Below are positions 43,036 through 51,428 of a stretch of 64,000 nt of DNA, in pieces. The translations under genes were made by a program, and so were the position numbers. How positions within the stretch are numbered: position 1 is the first letter of the stretch; each line of letters starts with the position of its first letter. The DNA is from Clavibacter sepedonicus (GTDB lineage Bacteria > Actinomycetota > Actinomycetes > Actinomycetales > Microbacteriaceae), in the NCBI RefSeq assembly GCF_000069225.1, contig NC_010407.1, forward strand, positions 868,001-932,000, written 5' to 3'. The notes under the pieces were generated by a model. It was not told the DNA's origin and ran no database searches. It was given only the letters and a program-made list of their open reading frames with translations.

Positions 43036-43937
43036 GCATCGTCACCGCGGCTCCGCGCAACGCGGACCTGGATCCCACCTACTCGACGAAGACGCCGAAG
43101 CCGAAGCGCGCCAAGGTGCCCGGGCAGGGCGGCAACCCCATCCCGTACCTCGTCGCGGTCGTGCTGATCGCCCTGATGCTGACGCCGGTGGCGTACATCA
43201 TCCTGGGCGGGTTCCGCACGAACGCGCAGATCACGACCGACCCGGCGGGCTTCCCGTCGCCGTTCCAGATCCAGAACTACCTCGACGTGCTCGGGGGCTC
43301 GATGTTCTGGAGGCAGGTGGGCAACTCGCTCATCGCCGCGATCGGCACCACGGTCGGCGCGGTCGTGCTCGGCCTCATGGCGAGCTACGTGCTGGCGCGC
43401 TACACGTTCTTCGGCCGGGGAGCGCTCTACGCGCTGTTCGCGTCGGGGCTCATGTTCCCGATCACCGTGGCGATCACGCCGCTCTACATCGTGATCCGCT
43501 CGCTCGGCCTCACGAACTCGCTGCCGGGGATCATCCTCCCGCAGATCGCGTTCGCGCTCCCGACGACGATCATCATCCTGGTGCCGTTCCTGCGGGCCAT
43601 CCCGGACGAGATCCAGGAGGCCGCGTTCATCGACGGGTGCAGCCGCATCGGGTTCTTCTTCCGCATGGTCGTGCGGCTGTCGATGCCGGGCGTCATCACG
43701 GTCGGGATCCTCGCGTTCATCGGCAGCTGGAACAGCTACCTGCTGCCGCTGTTCCTGCTGAGCGACGCGTCGATCTACACGCTGCCGCTCGGCGTGCAGT
43801 CGTTCTCGTCGCAGTACTCGGTGGACACGGCCAAGGTGCTCGCGTTCACGTCGCTGTCGATGATCCCGGCGCTGATCTTCTTCTCGATCTTCGAGCGCCG
43901 CATCGTCGGCGGCCTGACCGGCGCGGTGAAGGGGTGA
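43032..43937 (+). CDS. ABC sugar transporter permease (second)
   Basis: A 301-residue MalG-type permease starting at GTG 43032 after GGAAGAAGAA. The coupling loop is IQEAAFIDGCSRIGFFFRMV (about residues 195-214). The stop overlaps the GH3 gene's GTG, so transport and hydrolysis genes are translationally linked. No ATP-binding subunit is encoded nearby. Confidence 0.92.
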   Translation: MSIVTAAPRNADLDPTYSTKTPKPKRAKVPGQGGNPIPYLVAVVLIALMLTPVAYIILGGFRTNAQITTDPAGFPSPFQIQNYLDVLGGSMFWRQVGNSLIAAIGTTVGAVVLGLMASYVLARYTFFGRGALYALFASGLMFPITVAITPLYIVIRSLGLTNSLPGIILPQIAFALPTTIIILVPFLRAIPDEIQEAAFIDGCSRIGFFFRMVVRLSMPGVITVGILAFIGSWNSYLLPLFLLSDASIYTLPLGVQSFSSQYSVDTAKVLAFTSLSMIPALIFFSIFERRIVGGLTGAVKG

Positions 43938-46294
43938 CCGGGGCGGAGTCCTCGCAGCCCGTCGTCGTCGCGCTCCCCGAGGTGTCGGAGCGCGTGCGCG
44001 AGCTGCACGCGCGCATGACCCTCGAGGAGAAGCTGGCGCAGATCGTCGGCTACTGGGTCGACCAGGGCGGCGAGGTCGTCGCGCCCATGCAGGGCGAGAT
44101 GGCCACGACCGGCCGCTACGAGGAGGCGACCGAGCACGGCCTCGGGCACCTCACCCGCGTGTACGGCACCCGGCCCGTGGATCCGGTCGAGCGCGCGTCC
44201 TGGCTGTGGGCCGAGCAGCGCCGCCTCCAGAAGGAGACGCGGCTCGGGATCCCGGCGCTCGTGCACGAGGAGTGCCTCACCGGGCTCGCCGCGTGGCAGG
44301 CCGCGACCTTCCCCACGCCGCTCGCGTGGGGCGCCTCCTTCGACCCGGGCCTCGTGGAGGAGATGGCGGCGCTCATCGGCGGGTCCATGCGCGAGCTCGG
44401 CGTGCACCAGGGCCTCGCGCCCGTGCTCGACGTGATCCGCGACGCCCGCTGGGGCCGCGTCGACGAGTGCATCGCCGAGGACCCGTACGTGGTCGGCACC
44501 ATCGGGACGGCGTACGCGAAGGGGCTGCAGTCGGCCGGGATCCACGCCACGCTCAAGCACTTCGTCGGCTACTCGGTCTCGCAGTCGGGGCGCAACCACG
44601 CGCCCGCGCATGTGGGCCGGCGCTTCGTGGAGGACGTGCTGCTGCCGCCCTTCGAGATGGCGGTGCTCGACGGCGGGGTGCGCTCGGTCATGAACTCGTA
44701 CGCGGAGATCGACGGCGCGCCCGTCGGCGCCACGACGGAGTACCTCACCGACGTGCTCCGCGGGCGCTGGGGCTTCGACGGCGTCGTGGTCTCCGACTAC
44801 TTCTCCGTCGCGTTCCTCCAGGTGATGCACGCCGTCGCGGGCGACCGCGGCGAGGCGGCGGCGCTGGCCCTCGAGGCAGGGATCGACGTGGAGCTGCCGA
44901 CGGGTGACGCGTACCTCGCGCCGCTGGCGGAGCGGATCCGCGCCGGGCTCGCCGACGAGTCCCTCGTCGACCGGGCGGTGCTCCGCGTGCTCGACGAGAA
45001 GGAGGAGCTGGGGCTGCTCGACGCGACGTTCGAGGATCCGCCCATGGAGATCGACCTCGACACCCCGGCCCACCGGGACGTCGCGCGCCGCCTCGCGGAG
45101 GAGTCGATCGTGCTGCTGGCGAACGACGGCACGCTGCCGCTCGCGGGCGGCGACCGCGCGGCTCCCGGACGCATCGCGCTCATCGGCCCCAGCGCCGACA
45201 GCGCCGAGGCGCTCATGGGCTGCTACTCGTTCGCGAACCACGTGCTCGCGCACCACCCGGGCACACCGCTCGGATTCGCGATCCCGACCGTGGCCGAGGC
45301 GCTCCGCGCGGAGCTACCCGACGCGGAGGTCGTGTTCGCGCACGGCGCCGACGTCGAGGGCGACGACCGCTCCGGCTTCGACGCCGCGGTCGAGGCGGCA
45401 CGCGGATCCGACCTCGCGGTCGTGGTCGTCGGCGACCGGGCGGGCCTGTTCGGCCGCGGCACGGTCGGCGAGGGCAACGACGTCGAGAGCCTCGAGCTCC
45501 CCGGCGTCCAGCGCGAGCTGGTCGAGGCCGTGCGCGCCACCGGGACCCCCGTGGTCGTGGTGCTGCTCACCGGCCGACCGTACGCGGTGGCCTGGGCGCT
45601 CGAGGGCGATGCGGCTCCGGCCGCCGTGCTGCAGGCGTTCTTCCCGGGCGAGGAGGGCGGATCCGCGATCGCGGGCGTCCTCTCCGGCCGGGTGTCGCCG
45701 TCGGGCCGGCTGCCCGTGTCGCTCCCGCGCTCCGCGGGCGCGCAGCCGTTCTCGTACCTTCACCCGGTCCTCGGCGGGCCTTCGGAGGTGACGAGCGCGG
45801 ATCCCACGCCCGTCCTCCCGTTCGGGCACGGGCTCTCGTACACGACGTTCGAGCGCTCGGACCTGCGGGTCGATGTCGCGGAGGTGGCCGCGGGGGAGTC
45901 GTTCACGGCCACCGTCGACGTGCGCAACACGGGCGACCGGGACGGCACCGACGTCGTGCAGCTCTACGCGCGTGACGTGCAGGGCAGCGTCACCCGGCCC
46001 GTCGCGCAGCTGCTCGGCTACCTGCGTCTGGACCTGGCCGCGGGCGAGTCCGCGCGCGTCACGTTCCGCGTGCCCACCACCCGGCTCGCCCTCACCGACC
46101 TGCGGTACCGCCGCGTCGTCGAGCCGGGCGCGGTCGAGCTGTGGGTCGGGCCGTCGAGCGCCGTGAAGGAGACGGAATCCGCGATCGCGGTCGTCGGATC
46201 CGTGCACCATGTCACGATCGCGGACGAGCGGTACGTGGGCACGTCGGTGGAGCGCGTCCTTGCCGACGGCGAGCCGCACCGCGAGGTGCGCTGA
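43934..46294 (+). CDS. Glycoside hydrolase family 3 enzyme (beta-glucosidase/beta-xylosidase)
   Basis: A 786-residue cytoplasmic glycosidase without a signal peptide, so it acts on imported oligosaccharides. The N-terminal catalytic domain starts RMTLEEKLAQIVGYW and holds ATLKHFVGYS and the nucleophile region GFDGVVVSDYFS, with Asp288 as nucleophile. The second domain includes SIVLLANDGTLPLAG and VEGDDRSGFDAAVEAA, ending GFPFGHGLSYTTFE-like (PVLPFGHGLSYTTF). A fibronectin-III-like C-terminal domain follows (VDVRNTGDRDGTDVVQLYA). It is the last gene of the LacI-controlled operon. Confidence 0.93.
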   Translation: MTGAESSQPVVVALPEVSERVRELHARMTLEEKLAQIVGYWVDQGGEVVAPMQGEMATTGRYEEATEHGLGHLTRVYGTRPVDPVERASWLWAEQRRLQKETRLGIPALVHEECLTGLAAWQAATFPTPLAWGASFDPGLVEEMAALIGGSMRELGVHQGLAPVLDVIRDARWGRVDECIAEDPYVVGTIGTAYAKGLQSAGIHATLKHFVGYSVSQSGRNHAPAHVGRRFVEDVLLPPFEMAVLDGGVRSVMNSYAEIDGAPVGATTEYLTDVLRGRWGFDGVVVSDYFSVAFLQVMHAVAGDRGEAAALALEAGIDVELPTGDAYLAPLAERIRAGLADESLVDRAVLRVLDEKEELGLLDATFEDPPMEIDLDTPAHRDVARRLAEESIVLLANDGTLPLAGGDRAAPGRIALIGPSADSAEALMGCYSFANHVLAHHPGTPLGFAIPTVAEALRAELPDAEVVFAHGADVEGDDRSGFDAAVEAARGSDLAVVVVGDRAGLFGRGTVGEGNDVESLELPGVQRELVEAVRATGTPVVVVLLTGRPYAVAWALEGDAAPAAVLQAFFPGEEGGSAIAGVLSGRVSPSGRLPVSLPRSAGAQPFSYLHPVLGGPSEVTSADPTPVLPFGHGLSYTTFERSDLRVDVAEVAAGESFTATVDVRNTGDRDGTDVVQLYARDVQGSVTRPVAQLLGYLRLDLAAGESARVTFRVPTTRLALTDLRYRRVVEPGAVELWVGPSSAVKETESAIAVVGSVHHVTIADERYVGTSVERVLADGEPHREVR

Positions 46295-46426
46295 CTTTAT
46301 TCAATCGTCGGATTTCGCAAGTCATCGCAAATTTCTCCCCGGGCTCGCGCGAATGCTTCGTGAGCTCGGGATGAGTTATGCGCCGTGATCGCCTCTGAGT
46401 GGGAGGAAAGGCTCGGGCGTGCGAGG

Positions 46427-46438
46427 CGTAACGTTACG
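46427..46438. promoter_or_regulatory. 12-bp perfect palindrome CGTAACGTTACG
   Basis: It lies in the low-GC spacer 110 bases upstream of the orphan gene at 46537. It may be an operator or part of an integration boundary; nothing further supports either. Confidence 0.3.
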
Positions 46439-46524
46439 GCGCTGTTGCCCCCCTGCCATCGGCACTCCTCGAGGCCCTATAACGGGGGGGCTAAAGGCAC
46501 GCGAACTGCAGGCAGTCATTCCAA

Positions 46525-46530
46525 TAGGCT
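46525..46530 (+). promoter_or_regulatory. -10 box for the orphan membrane-protein gene (leaderless)
   Basis: TAGGCT, six bases, then GTG at 46537; no ribosome site is present. Confidence 0.45.
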
Positions 46531-46536
46531 TGGGAT

Positions 46537-47325
46537 GTGAGCACGGAAAAAGTACGCCCTGAGGGGCTCGACGTCAAATTCGAGAGCGACGAGGACAAGC
46601 GAAGCCCGAGTGGCCTACTTGCGCTTGCTTTTTATATATTGTCGATTGCACTTCTCGCCTTGGCTATCTTCACTTTTACCATCGACTCTCCATCTAATTT
46701 GTGGAATGGGGTCGGGTTGCTCAGTTTCAGTGTTACGAGCTTAGGCGTGGCAATAGCGCTCTCGATCTACCGCCGTCAAGGTGTCGAAGGGCGGAGGCAA
46801 GTCGCCGAAAATCGGCGCCAAGGGGCCGCCGATGCTCGTCTTCTCGAGAAAATTGATGGGAACTCCACTTCCGCCGCTACGCATGCGGCCTCCACGTATG
46901 ACATCGTGAAGGAAATGGGTAACGTCAGGGATATCGCCGATGCAGCGTTGTCTGCAGAACCGGGCGTGGGCGATGCGGGAATCGAATCTGAAGAGTCGAC
47001 GGAAGAATTCGAAGCCGAGGAGTCGACCGAAGAGGTCGAGGCTGATATCGTCCGCGTAGGCGGTGATGGTGAATACCGTAAACCGGCCGCGGTTCCTCTT
47101 TCTGTGCTGGCTGATTTGGTACAGGCCTGGGACCACCCAAGGCATCCTCGTGATCGGTGGACGGTCGGCAACCTGGTGGGTTCCTATCGCAAGATGAATG
47201 CCAATGGGAAGTTGACTAGCGCGCCTTGGATCGTCACTTTCAGGCGCTCAGGTGGCGAACAGGTCAATTACCGAGTGGCCTACGCGGGAACTCGAGGGCG
47301 CGGACCCGTCATCAGCGAAGTGTGA
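46537..47325 (+). CDS. Orphan two-helix membrane protein in a low-GC island
   Basis: A 262-residue protein of no recognised family. A charged N-terminus (about 26 residues) leads to two close membrane helices (residues about 27-49 and 55-80). Next comes an Arg/Gln-rich, probably coiled segment (RRQGVEGRRQVAENRRQGAA). A duplicated acidic repeat, EESTEEFEA then EESTEEVEA, spans about residues 151-170. The C-terminal 90 residues are globular (LADLVQAWDHPRHPRDRWTV, then SAPWIVTFRRSGGEQVNYRV). The 60 bases from 46621 are 42% GC by hand count, so it was probably acquired. Membrane helices plus a cytoplasmic domain recall effector proteins, but no function can be claimed. Confidence 0.75.
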   Translation: MSTEKVRPEGLDVKFESDEDKRSPSGLLALAFYILSIALLALAIFTFTIDSPSNLWNGVGLLSFSVTSLGVAIALSIYRRQGVEGRRQVAENRRQGAADARLLEKIDGNSTSAATHAASTYDIVKEMGNVRDIADAALSAEPGVGDAGIESEESTEEFEAEESTEEVEADIVRVGGDGEYRKPAAVPLSVLADLVQAWDHPRHPRDRWTVGNLVGSYRKMNANGKLTSAPWIVTFRRSGGEQVNYRVAYAGTRGRGPVISEV

Positions 47326-47384
47326 CCTGCGAGGCGACGCGTTACTTCGTTGAGGGACGTCGTGAGGTGCGCAAGCTCCGCGGA

Positions 47385-48242
47385 TCAGGTGCCCGCCGCC
47401 TCCACGGGCGCCGTCGTCATCGCCTGCAGCCCCGTGACCCGCAGCAGATCGAGCCGCGCCTCGTCCGTGCTGCCGGGCTCCGCCGTGTAGACGACGATGC
47501 GGAGGTCGCTGCCAGGCACCGAGAGGGTGTCGCAGTCGATGGTGATGGGGCCGACCGGCGTGCTCGTGACGGTCTTGCGGCTCGACCGGTGCTCGGCGAC
47601 GCGCGCCTCGCTCCAGCGCCGTTCGAACTCGGGCACCTCGGCACGCAGCCGGGCCACGAGCCGGGCGAGCGAACGGTCCGCCGGGTAGCGACCGACGGCG
47701 GTGCGGAGATCCGCGGCGAGGTCGCGCGCGAACTCCTCCTCGTGCGCGGCGTCGAAGTCGGTGCCCGCGTGCCCCTGGGTGAAGTAGGTCCAGACGAGGT
47801 TGCGATCCCAGCCGGTGCGGGTCGACGGATCCCCGTTGAGCGCGGCCCACAGCGGATTCCAGAGGAGCATGTCGTGCGTCGCCGTGAAGACCGCCATGGG
47901 CACGTCCCCCAGCCGGTCGATGATGCGGTGCACGCCCGGCGGGATGTGCCGCGGCACCTCGCCGCGTCCGGGCGGGGCGACGCCCGCCACCCGGTGCAGG
48001 TGGTCGCGCTCGTCCTCGCTGAGGCGCAGCGCGCGGGCGAGCGCGCCGAGCATCTGCGGCGACGGGTTCACCGAGCGGCCCTGCTCGAGCCGCACGACGT
48101 AGTCGACGCTCACGCCCGCCAGCGCGGCGAGCTCCTCGCGGCGGAGGCCCGCGGTGCGGCGGTGGGATCCCTGGGGCAGGCCCACGTCCGCCGGCTGCAC
48201 GCGCTCGCGCCAGGAGCGGAGGATGCTCGCGAATTCGGTCAT
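47385..48242 (-). CDS. XRE regulator with MmyB-like ligand-binding domain
   Basis: A 285-residue regulator. The N-terminal helix-turn-helix domain has the hallmark sequence HRRTAGLRREELAALAGVSV then YVVRLEQGRSVNPSPQMLGA. The C-terminal MmyB-like PAS-type domain begins near VPMAVFTATHDMLLWNPLW and ends with PGSDLRIVVYTAEPGS. These proteins bind lipid-like ligands and usually control a divergent oxidoreductase gene; here the divergent gene is an SDR. CAGGAT lies six bases before the ATG. Confidence 0.92.
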   Translation of the reverse strand: MTEFASILRSWRERVQPADVGLPQGSHRRTAGLRREELAALAGVSVDYVVRLEQGRSVNPSPQMLGALARALRLSEDERDHLHRVAGVAPPGRGEVPRHIPPGVHRIIDRLGDVPMAVFTATHDMLLWNPLWAALNGDPSTRTGWDRNLVWTYFTQGHAGTDFDAAHEEEFARDLAADLRTAVGRYPADRSLARLVARLRAEVPEFERRWSEARVAEHRSSRKTVTSTPVGPITIDCDTLSVPGSDLRIVVYTAEPGSTDEARLDLLRVTGLQAMTTAPVEAAGT

Positions 48243-48343
48243 GCCCCCATCCTGCGCGGGGGGAGGCGGATCAGCCTGGTACCGCCGGTCCTCCCGTCGA
48301 CCGGTGCCTGGGCGATGCGGCGGGCGGGGCGCAGGCTCGACCC

Positions 48344-49024
48344 ATGACCACCACGCTGATCACCGGATCCAACCGCAGCCTCGGCCTCGAGACCGCGCGC
48401 CGCCTCATCGAGGCCGGCCACACCGTCTACGCCGGCATGCGCGACACGGCCGACGGCGACGCCGCCCGCGCCCTCGGCGCCCACCCCGTGCAGCTCGACG
48501 TCGACGACCAGGCCTCCGTCGACCGCGCGCTCGCCTCGCTCCCGGCGCTCGACGTGCTCGTCAACAACGCCGGCATCCTCGGCGACTCGCAGGGCGTCGA
48601 CGACCTCACCCCGGAGGCGATGCTGGCCGTGCTGCAGACGAACGTCGTCGCCGTGGTGCGCGTGACGCAGGCCGCGCTGCCGCTGCTCCGGGAGTCCGCC
48701 GCCCCCGTGATCGTGAACGTCTCCTCGGGCGTCGGCTGGCCGCGCGCCCTGGCTGGCTACGGCACCGACGAGAGCCACGTGATGACGATCCCGTACGCGA
48801 CGTCGAAGGCCGCCCTCATCACCGCGACCGTGCAGTACGCGAAGAACCTGCCCGGCTTCCGGGTCAACGCCACCGACCCCGGCTACACGGCCACCGACTT
48901 CAACGGGAACACCGGCCACCAGACCGTGACCGAGGGCACCGACGCGACCGTCGCGATGGCGCTCGTGGGACCGGACGGGCCGACCGGCGAGTTCCACAGC
49001 CGGCACGGGCGCATCGAGTACTGA
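48344..49024 (+). CDS. Short-chain dehydrogenase/reductase
   Basis: A 226-residue NAD(P)-dependent enzyme. The cofactor loop is TLITGSNRSLGLETAR (residues 4-19), followed by the NNAG motif in DVLVNNAGILGDS, the catalytic serine region IVNVSSGVGW and the catalytic YATSK. CAGGCT lies six bases before ATG 48344, mirroring the divergent MmyB-type regulator, which is its likely controller. Confidence 0.92.
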   Translation: MTTTLITGSNRSLGLETARRLIEAGHTVYAGMRDTADGDAARALGAHPVQLDVDDQASVDRALASLPALDVLVNNAGILGDSQGVDDLTPEAMLAVLQTNVVAVVRVTQAALPLLRESAAPVIVNVSSGVGWPRALAGYGTDESHVMTIPYATSKAALITATVQYAKNLPGFRVNATDPGYTATDFNGNTGHQTVTEGTDATVAMALVGPDGPTGEFHSRHGRIEY

Positions 49025-49072
49025 GGTCGGTCGCGCGCTGCGTCCGACGCCGCGATCGCGGCCGCTGCCGGG

Positions 49073-49078
49073 TAGCGT
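49073..49078 (+). promoter_or_regulatory. -10 box for the SRPBCC-like gene (leaderless)
   Basis: TAGCGT, six bases, then GTG at 49085. Confidence 0.5.
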
Positions 49079-49084
49079 CGGAGC

Positions 49085-49483
49085 GTGACCTGGCCCGCGC
49101 TGCACATCACCCGATCCGTCGACGCGGACGTGGCGTCCGTCGTGGCCGTAGCGGGCGACCCCGCGCGGCTGCCGGAGTGGGCGGCGGGCGTCAGCTCGGG
49201 GATCCGGCTCGAGGGCGGGCGCTGGCTGTCGGACTCACCGATGGGCACTGTCGAGATCGCGTTCGCGGGCCCGCGCGAGCTCGGGATCCTCGACCACGAC
49301 GTGACGCTCCCCGACGGCACCGTCGTGCGCAACCCGCTGCGCGTCCTCCCGAACGTCGACGGCAGCGAGGTCGTGTTCACGCTCTTCCGCCGGCCGGGCA
49401 TGACCGACGTCGCCCTCGCGGAGGACGCGGCGCTCGTCGCGGAGGACCTCGATCGGCTCGCGGCGTTGGTCGCCCGCGGCTGA
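49085..49483 (+). CDS. SRPBCC/START-like small protein
   Basis: A 132-residue protein starting at GTG. It opens with a polyketide-cyclase-like pattern (LHITRSVDADVASVVAVAGD, then PARLPEWAAGV) and continues with GPRELGILDHDVTLPDGTVV and EVVFTLFRRPGMTDVALAED, which fit a START/SRPBCC hydrophobic-ligand fold. The assignment is from pattern only. It may have separate transcription from the following GNAT gene, which carries its own -10 box. Confidence 0.7.
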   Translation: MTWPALHITRSVDADVASVVAVAGDPARLPEWAAGVSSGIRLEGGRWLSDSPMGTVEIAFAGPRELGILDHDVTLPDGTVVRNPLRVLPNVDGSEVVFTLFRRPGMTDVALAEDAALVAEDLDRLAALVARG

Positions 49484-49504
49484 TCCGCTCACCCGCCTGC
49501 CCGC

Positions 49505-49510
49505 TACCGT
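49505..49510 (+). promoter_or_regulatory. -10 box for the GNAT gene (leaderless)
   Basis: TACCGT, six bases, then ATG at 49517. Confidence 0.5.
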
Positions 49511-49516
49511 CGTCGC

Positions 49517-50083
49517 ATGCCGTCCGCCCGCCTCGCCGCCCCCGAGGACCGCACCGCCCGGCTCGACCTCCACCGGCCGACGGTCGCCGACGCCGCCGAG
49601 GTGCACGCGATCCTCTCCGACCCCGCCGTCTGGACCCACTACCCGTCGCTGCGCGTGACCGACCCCGCGCAGACCGACCGCTTCCTCCGCGCGCGGGTCG
49701 AGGGCTGGGAGCGCGACGGCCTCGGCACCTGGACCGTGCGGGAACGCGACGCCCGCGCGGTCGTCGGATTCGGCGGCTGCAGCATCGCGCACGACGCCTT
49801 CTGGAACCTCGGCTACCGCTTCTCGCCGACCGTGCACGGCCGCGGCTACGCGACCGAGATGGCGACGCGGGCGATCGAGCGGGCGTGGATCCACCGCCCA
49901 GAGCTGCCCGTGGTCGCGTACCTCGTGGCGCACAACCACGCGTCGGCGGCCGTGGCCGAGAGGGCGGGCCTCACGCTCTCGCACCGCGGGCCGGATCCGG
50001 GCAACCCCGATCCCGCCGTCATGCGCCTCGTCTACGCCGACCGGGCGCTCACCGACGAGGAGCGGGACGCGACGATGCGCTGA
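49517..50083 (+). CDS. GNAT acetyltransferase (RimJ/RimL-like)
   Basis: A 188-residue acetyltransferase of the RimJ/RimL subgroup: LDLHRPTVADAAEVHAILSD at the start, VVGFGGCSIAHDAFWNLGYR, then the acetyl-CoA loop FSPTVHGRGYATEMATRAIE (about residues 102-121) and VAHNHASAAVAERAGLTLSH. The substrate may be a ribosomal protein N-terminus or a small molecule. The last 35 bases overlap the opposing membrane-protein gene. Confidence 0.88.
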   Translation: MPSARLAAPEDRTARLDLHRPTVADAAEVHAILSDPAVWTHYPSLRVTDPAQTDRFLRARVEGWERDGLGTWTVRERDARAVVGFGGCSIAHDAFWNLGYRFSPTVHGRGYATEMATRAIERAWIHRPELPVVAYLVAHNHASAAVAERAGLTLSHRGPDPGNPDPAVMRLVYADRALTDEERDATMR

Positions 50084-50348
50084 TCCTGGCTGCGACCGGC
50101 TCCGCGCGCCGCCTGCGCCAGGCCCCGACCTCGGCCACGAGGATCCGCGTCCCCGCCAGCAGTACGAGCGCGACCGCCGTCACGACGATCAGCGGCGGCA
50201 TCAGGAAGCCGAGCCCGATCAGCGGGTGCTCCATCCCGAGAGCGGGCCAGCCCATGTCCACCCATCGGTCGGCGAGGAGCAGCAGCGCCGCCATGACGAC
50301 GAGCTCCCCCGACAGCACCCCGATCGTGATCCGCGTCCCGAGTCGCAT
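50049..50348 (-). CDS. Small membrane protein of unknown function
   Basis: A 99-residue protein with two hydrophobic helices (residues about 8-27 and 44-69) and a basic C-terminal tail (VGAWRRRRAEPVAARIS). No family was recognised. It overlaps the end of the GNAT gene tail-to-tail. Confidence 0.55.
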   Translation of the reverse strand: MRLGTRITIGVLSGELVVMAALLLLADRWVDMGWPALGMEHPLIGLGFLMPPLIVVTAVALVLLAGTRILVAEVGAWRRRRAEPVAARISASSRPAPRR

Positions 50349-50461
50349 GCCGCCCCCTGCCGCCCTCGTCCGTCGACTCCCTGCCGAGCCGCCACCCTCG
50401 CACGGTTCCCCCGCCCGCGGAAGGCGCGCGCCCCCGCCCGGCCCCGCGCCACACTGGATCC

Positions 50462-51355
50462 ATGAGCACCGCCGCCGACGCCCTCGCCCGCCTCGTCGAA
50501 GGCATCGACCGCGAGCGGCTGGGCGCGTACGGCGTCGTCGTGCGGGTCGGCGCCGACGAGGTCGCGCACCGCTGGCGGAGCGACGACCGCGAGAACCTCT
50601 ACTCCGTGTCGAAGGGCGTGTGCGCGCTGGCCATCGGCATCGCGGTGGATGAGGGGATCCTCGCGCCCGACACCCGCGTCCCCGAGCTGCTGCCGGCCCT
50701 CGACCTCGGCGCCGGCGTCGATCAGGTCACCGTCGAGCACCTCCTCACCATGACCAGCGGCATCGACTTCGCCTGGTTCGGCGACGAGCCCGTGCCCGGC
50801 CCCGACCTCGCGCAGGCGATGCTCAGCGGGCCGAGCCGCGGCCGCGTATTCCAGTACAGCGATGCCAGCCCCTACGTCGCGATGCGGATGCTCGCCGCCG
50901 CGGTCGGCGACGTGCGCGACTGGCTCCTCCCGCGCCTCTTCGAGTCGCTCGGCATCGACAACCCGCAGTGGCACCGCTGCCCGCTCGGCTTCATCGTGGG
51001 CGGCAGCGGCCTGGAGCTCCGCACGGGCGAGCTCGCGCGCATCGGCCGGCTGCTGCGCGACCGCGGCGCGTGGGAGGGCCGGCAGCTCGTGAGCCAGGAA
51101 TGGGTCGACCGGATGCACGGATCCTGGGTCGCCACCGGCGCCGATCCCGCCGCTCCCTTCGCCCGATACGGCCTCGCGACCTGGGACGGCCCCGGCGACG
51201 CCTGGCGCCTCGACGGCCGCTACGGGCAGTACGTGCTGGTCGACGGATCCCGCGACGCTGTCGTCACCATCACGGCCCACGAGGAGGAGCGGGACCATCT
51301 GCTCGCCGAGCTGGCGGCGGCGGCCGTCGCGGACGCGGCGCCCGTCGTCGGCTGA
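50462..51355 (+). CDS. Serine hydrolase, beta-lactamase class C / DD-peptidase fold
   Basis: A 297-residue hydrolase with the S-x-x-K motif at residues 48-51 (YSVSKG) and the second catalytic Tyr in VFQYSDASPYVAMRM (a Y-S-D version of the usual Y-x-N). The third motif is replaced by the RYGQYVLVDGSRD region. There is no signal peptide, so it is probably a cytoplasmic esterase or amidase rather than a secreted beta-lactamase. The start codon follows CACACT by six bases. Confidence 0.85.
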   Translation: MSTAADALARLVEGIDRERLGAYGVVVRVGADEVAHRWRSDDRENLYSVSKGVCALAIGIAVDEGILAPDTRVPELLPALDLGAGVDQVTVEHLLTMTSGIDFAWFGDEPVPGPDLAQAMLSGPSRGRVFQYSDASPYVAMRMLAAAVGDVRDWLLPRLFESLGIDNPQWHRCPLGFIVGGSGLELRTGELARIGRLLRDRGAWEGRQLVSQEWVDRMHGSWVATGADPAAPFARYGLATWDGPGDAWRLDGRYGQYVLVDGSRDAVVTITAHEEERDHLLAELAAAAVADAAPVVG

Positions 51356-51384
51356 GCGGCCGGAACCCGGTCGATTCACGGGAC

Positions 51385-51425
51385 TGGTAACATTACCAAG
51401 ATGTCCGGCGCTTGGTAACATTACC
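51385..51425 (+). promoter_or_regulatory. Twin palindromic repeats upstream of the AAA ATPase
   Basis: TGGTAACATTACC occurs at 51385-51397 and again at 51413-51425, 28 bases apart; each is a near-palindrome (GGTAA-CA-TTACC). The second contains TAACAT (51416-51421), seven bases before the ATG at 51429, so it is both promoter and probable operator. Confidence 0.65.
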
Positions 51426-51428
51426 GAC

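Noticed and set aside
46447..46491. C-run/G-run inverted repeat as a terminator
   Set aside because: The seven-base arms are separated by 31 bases and consist of homopolymer; too weak to call.
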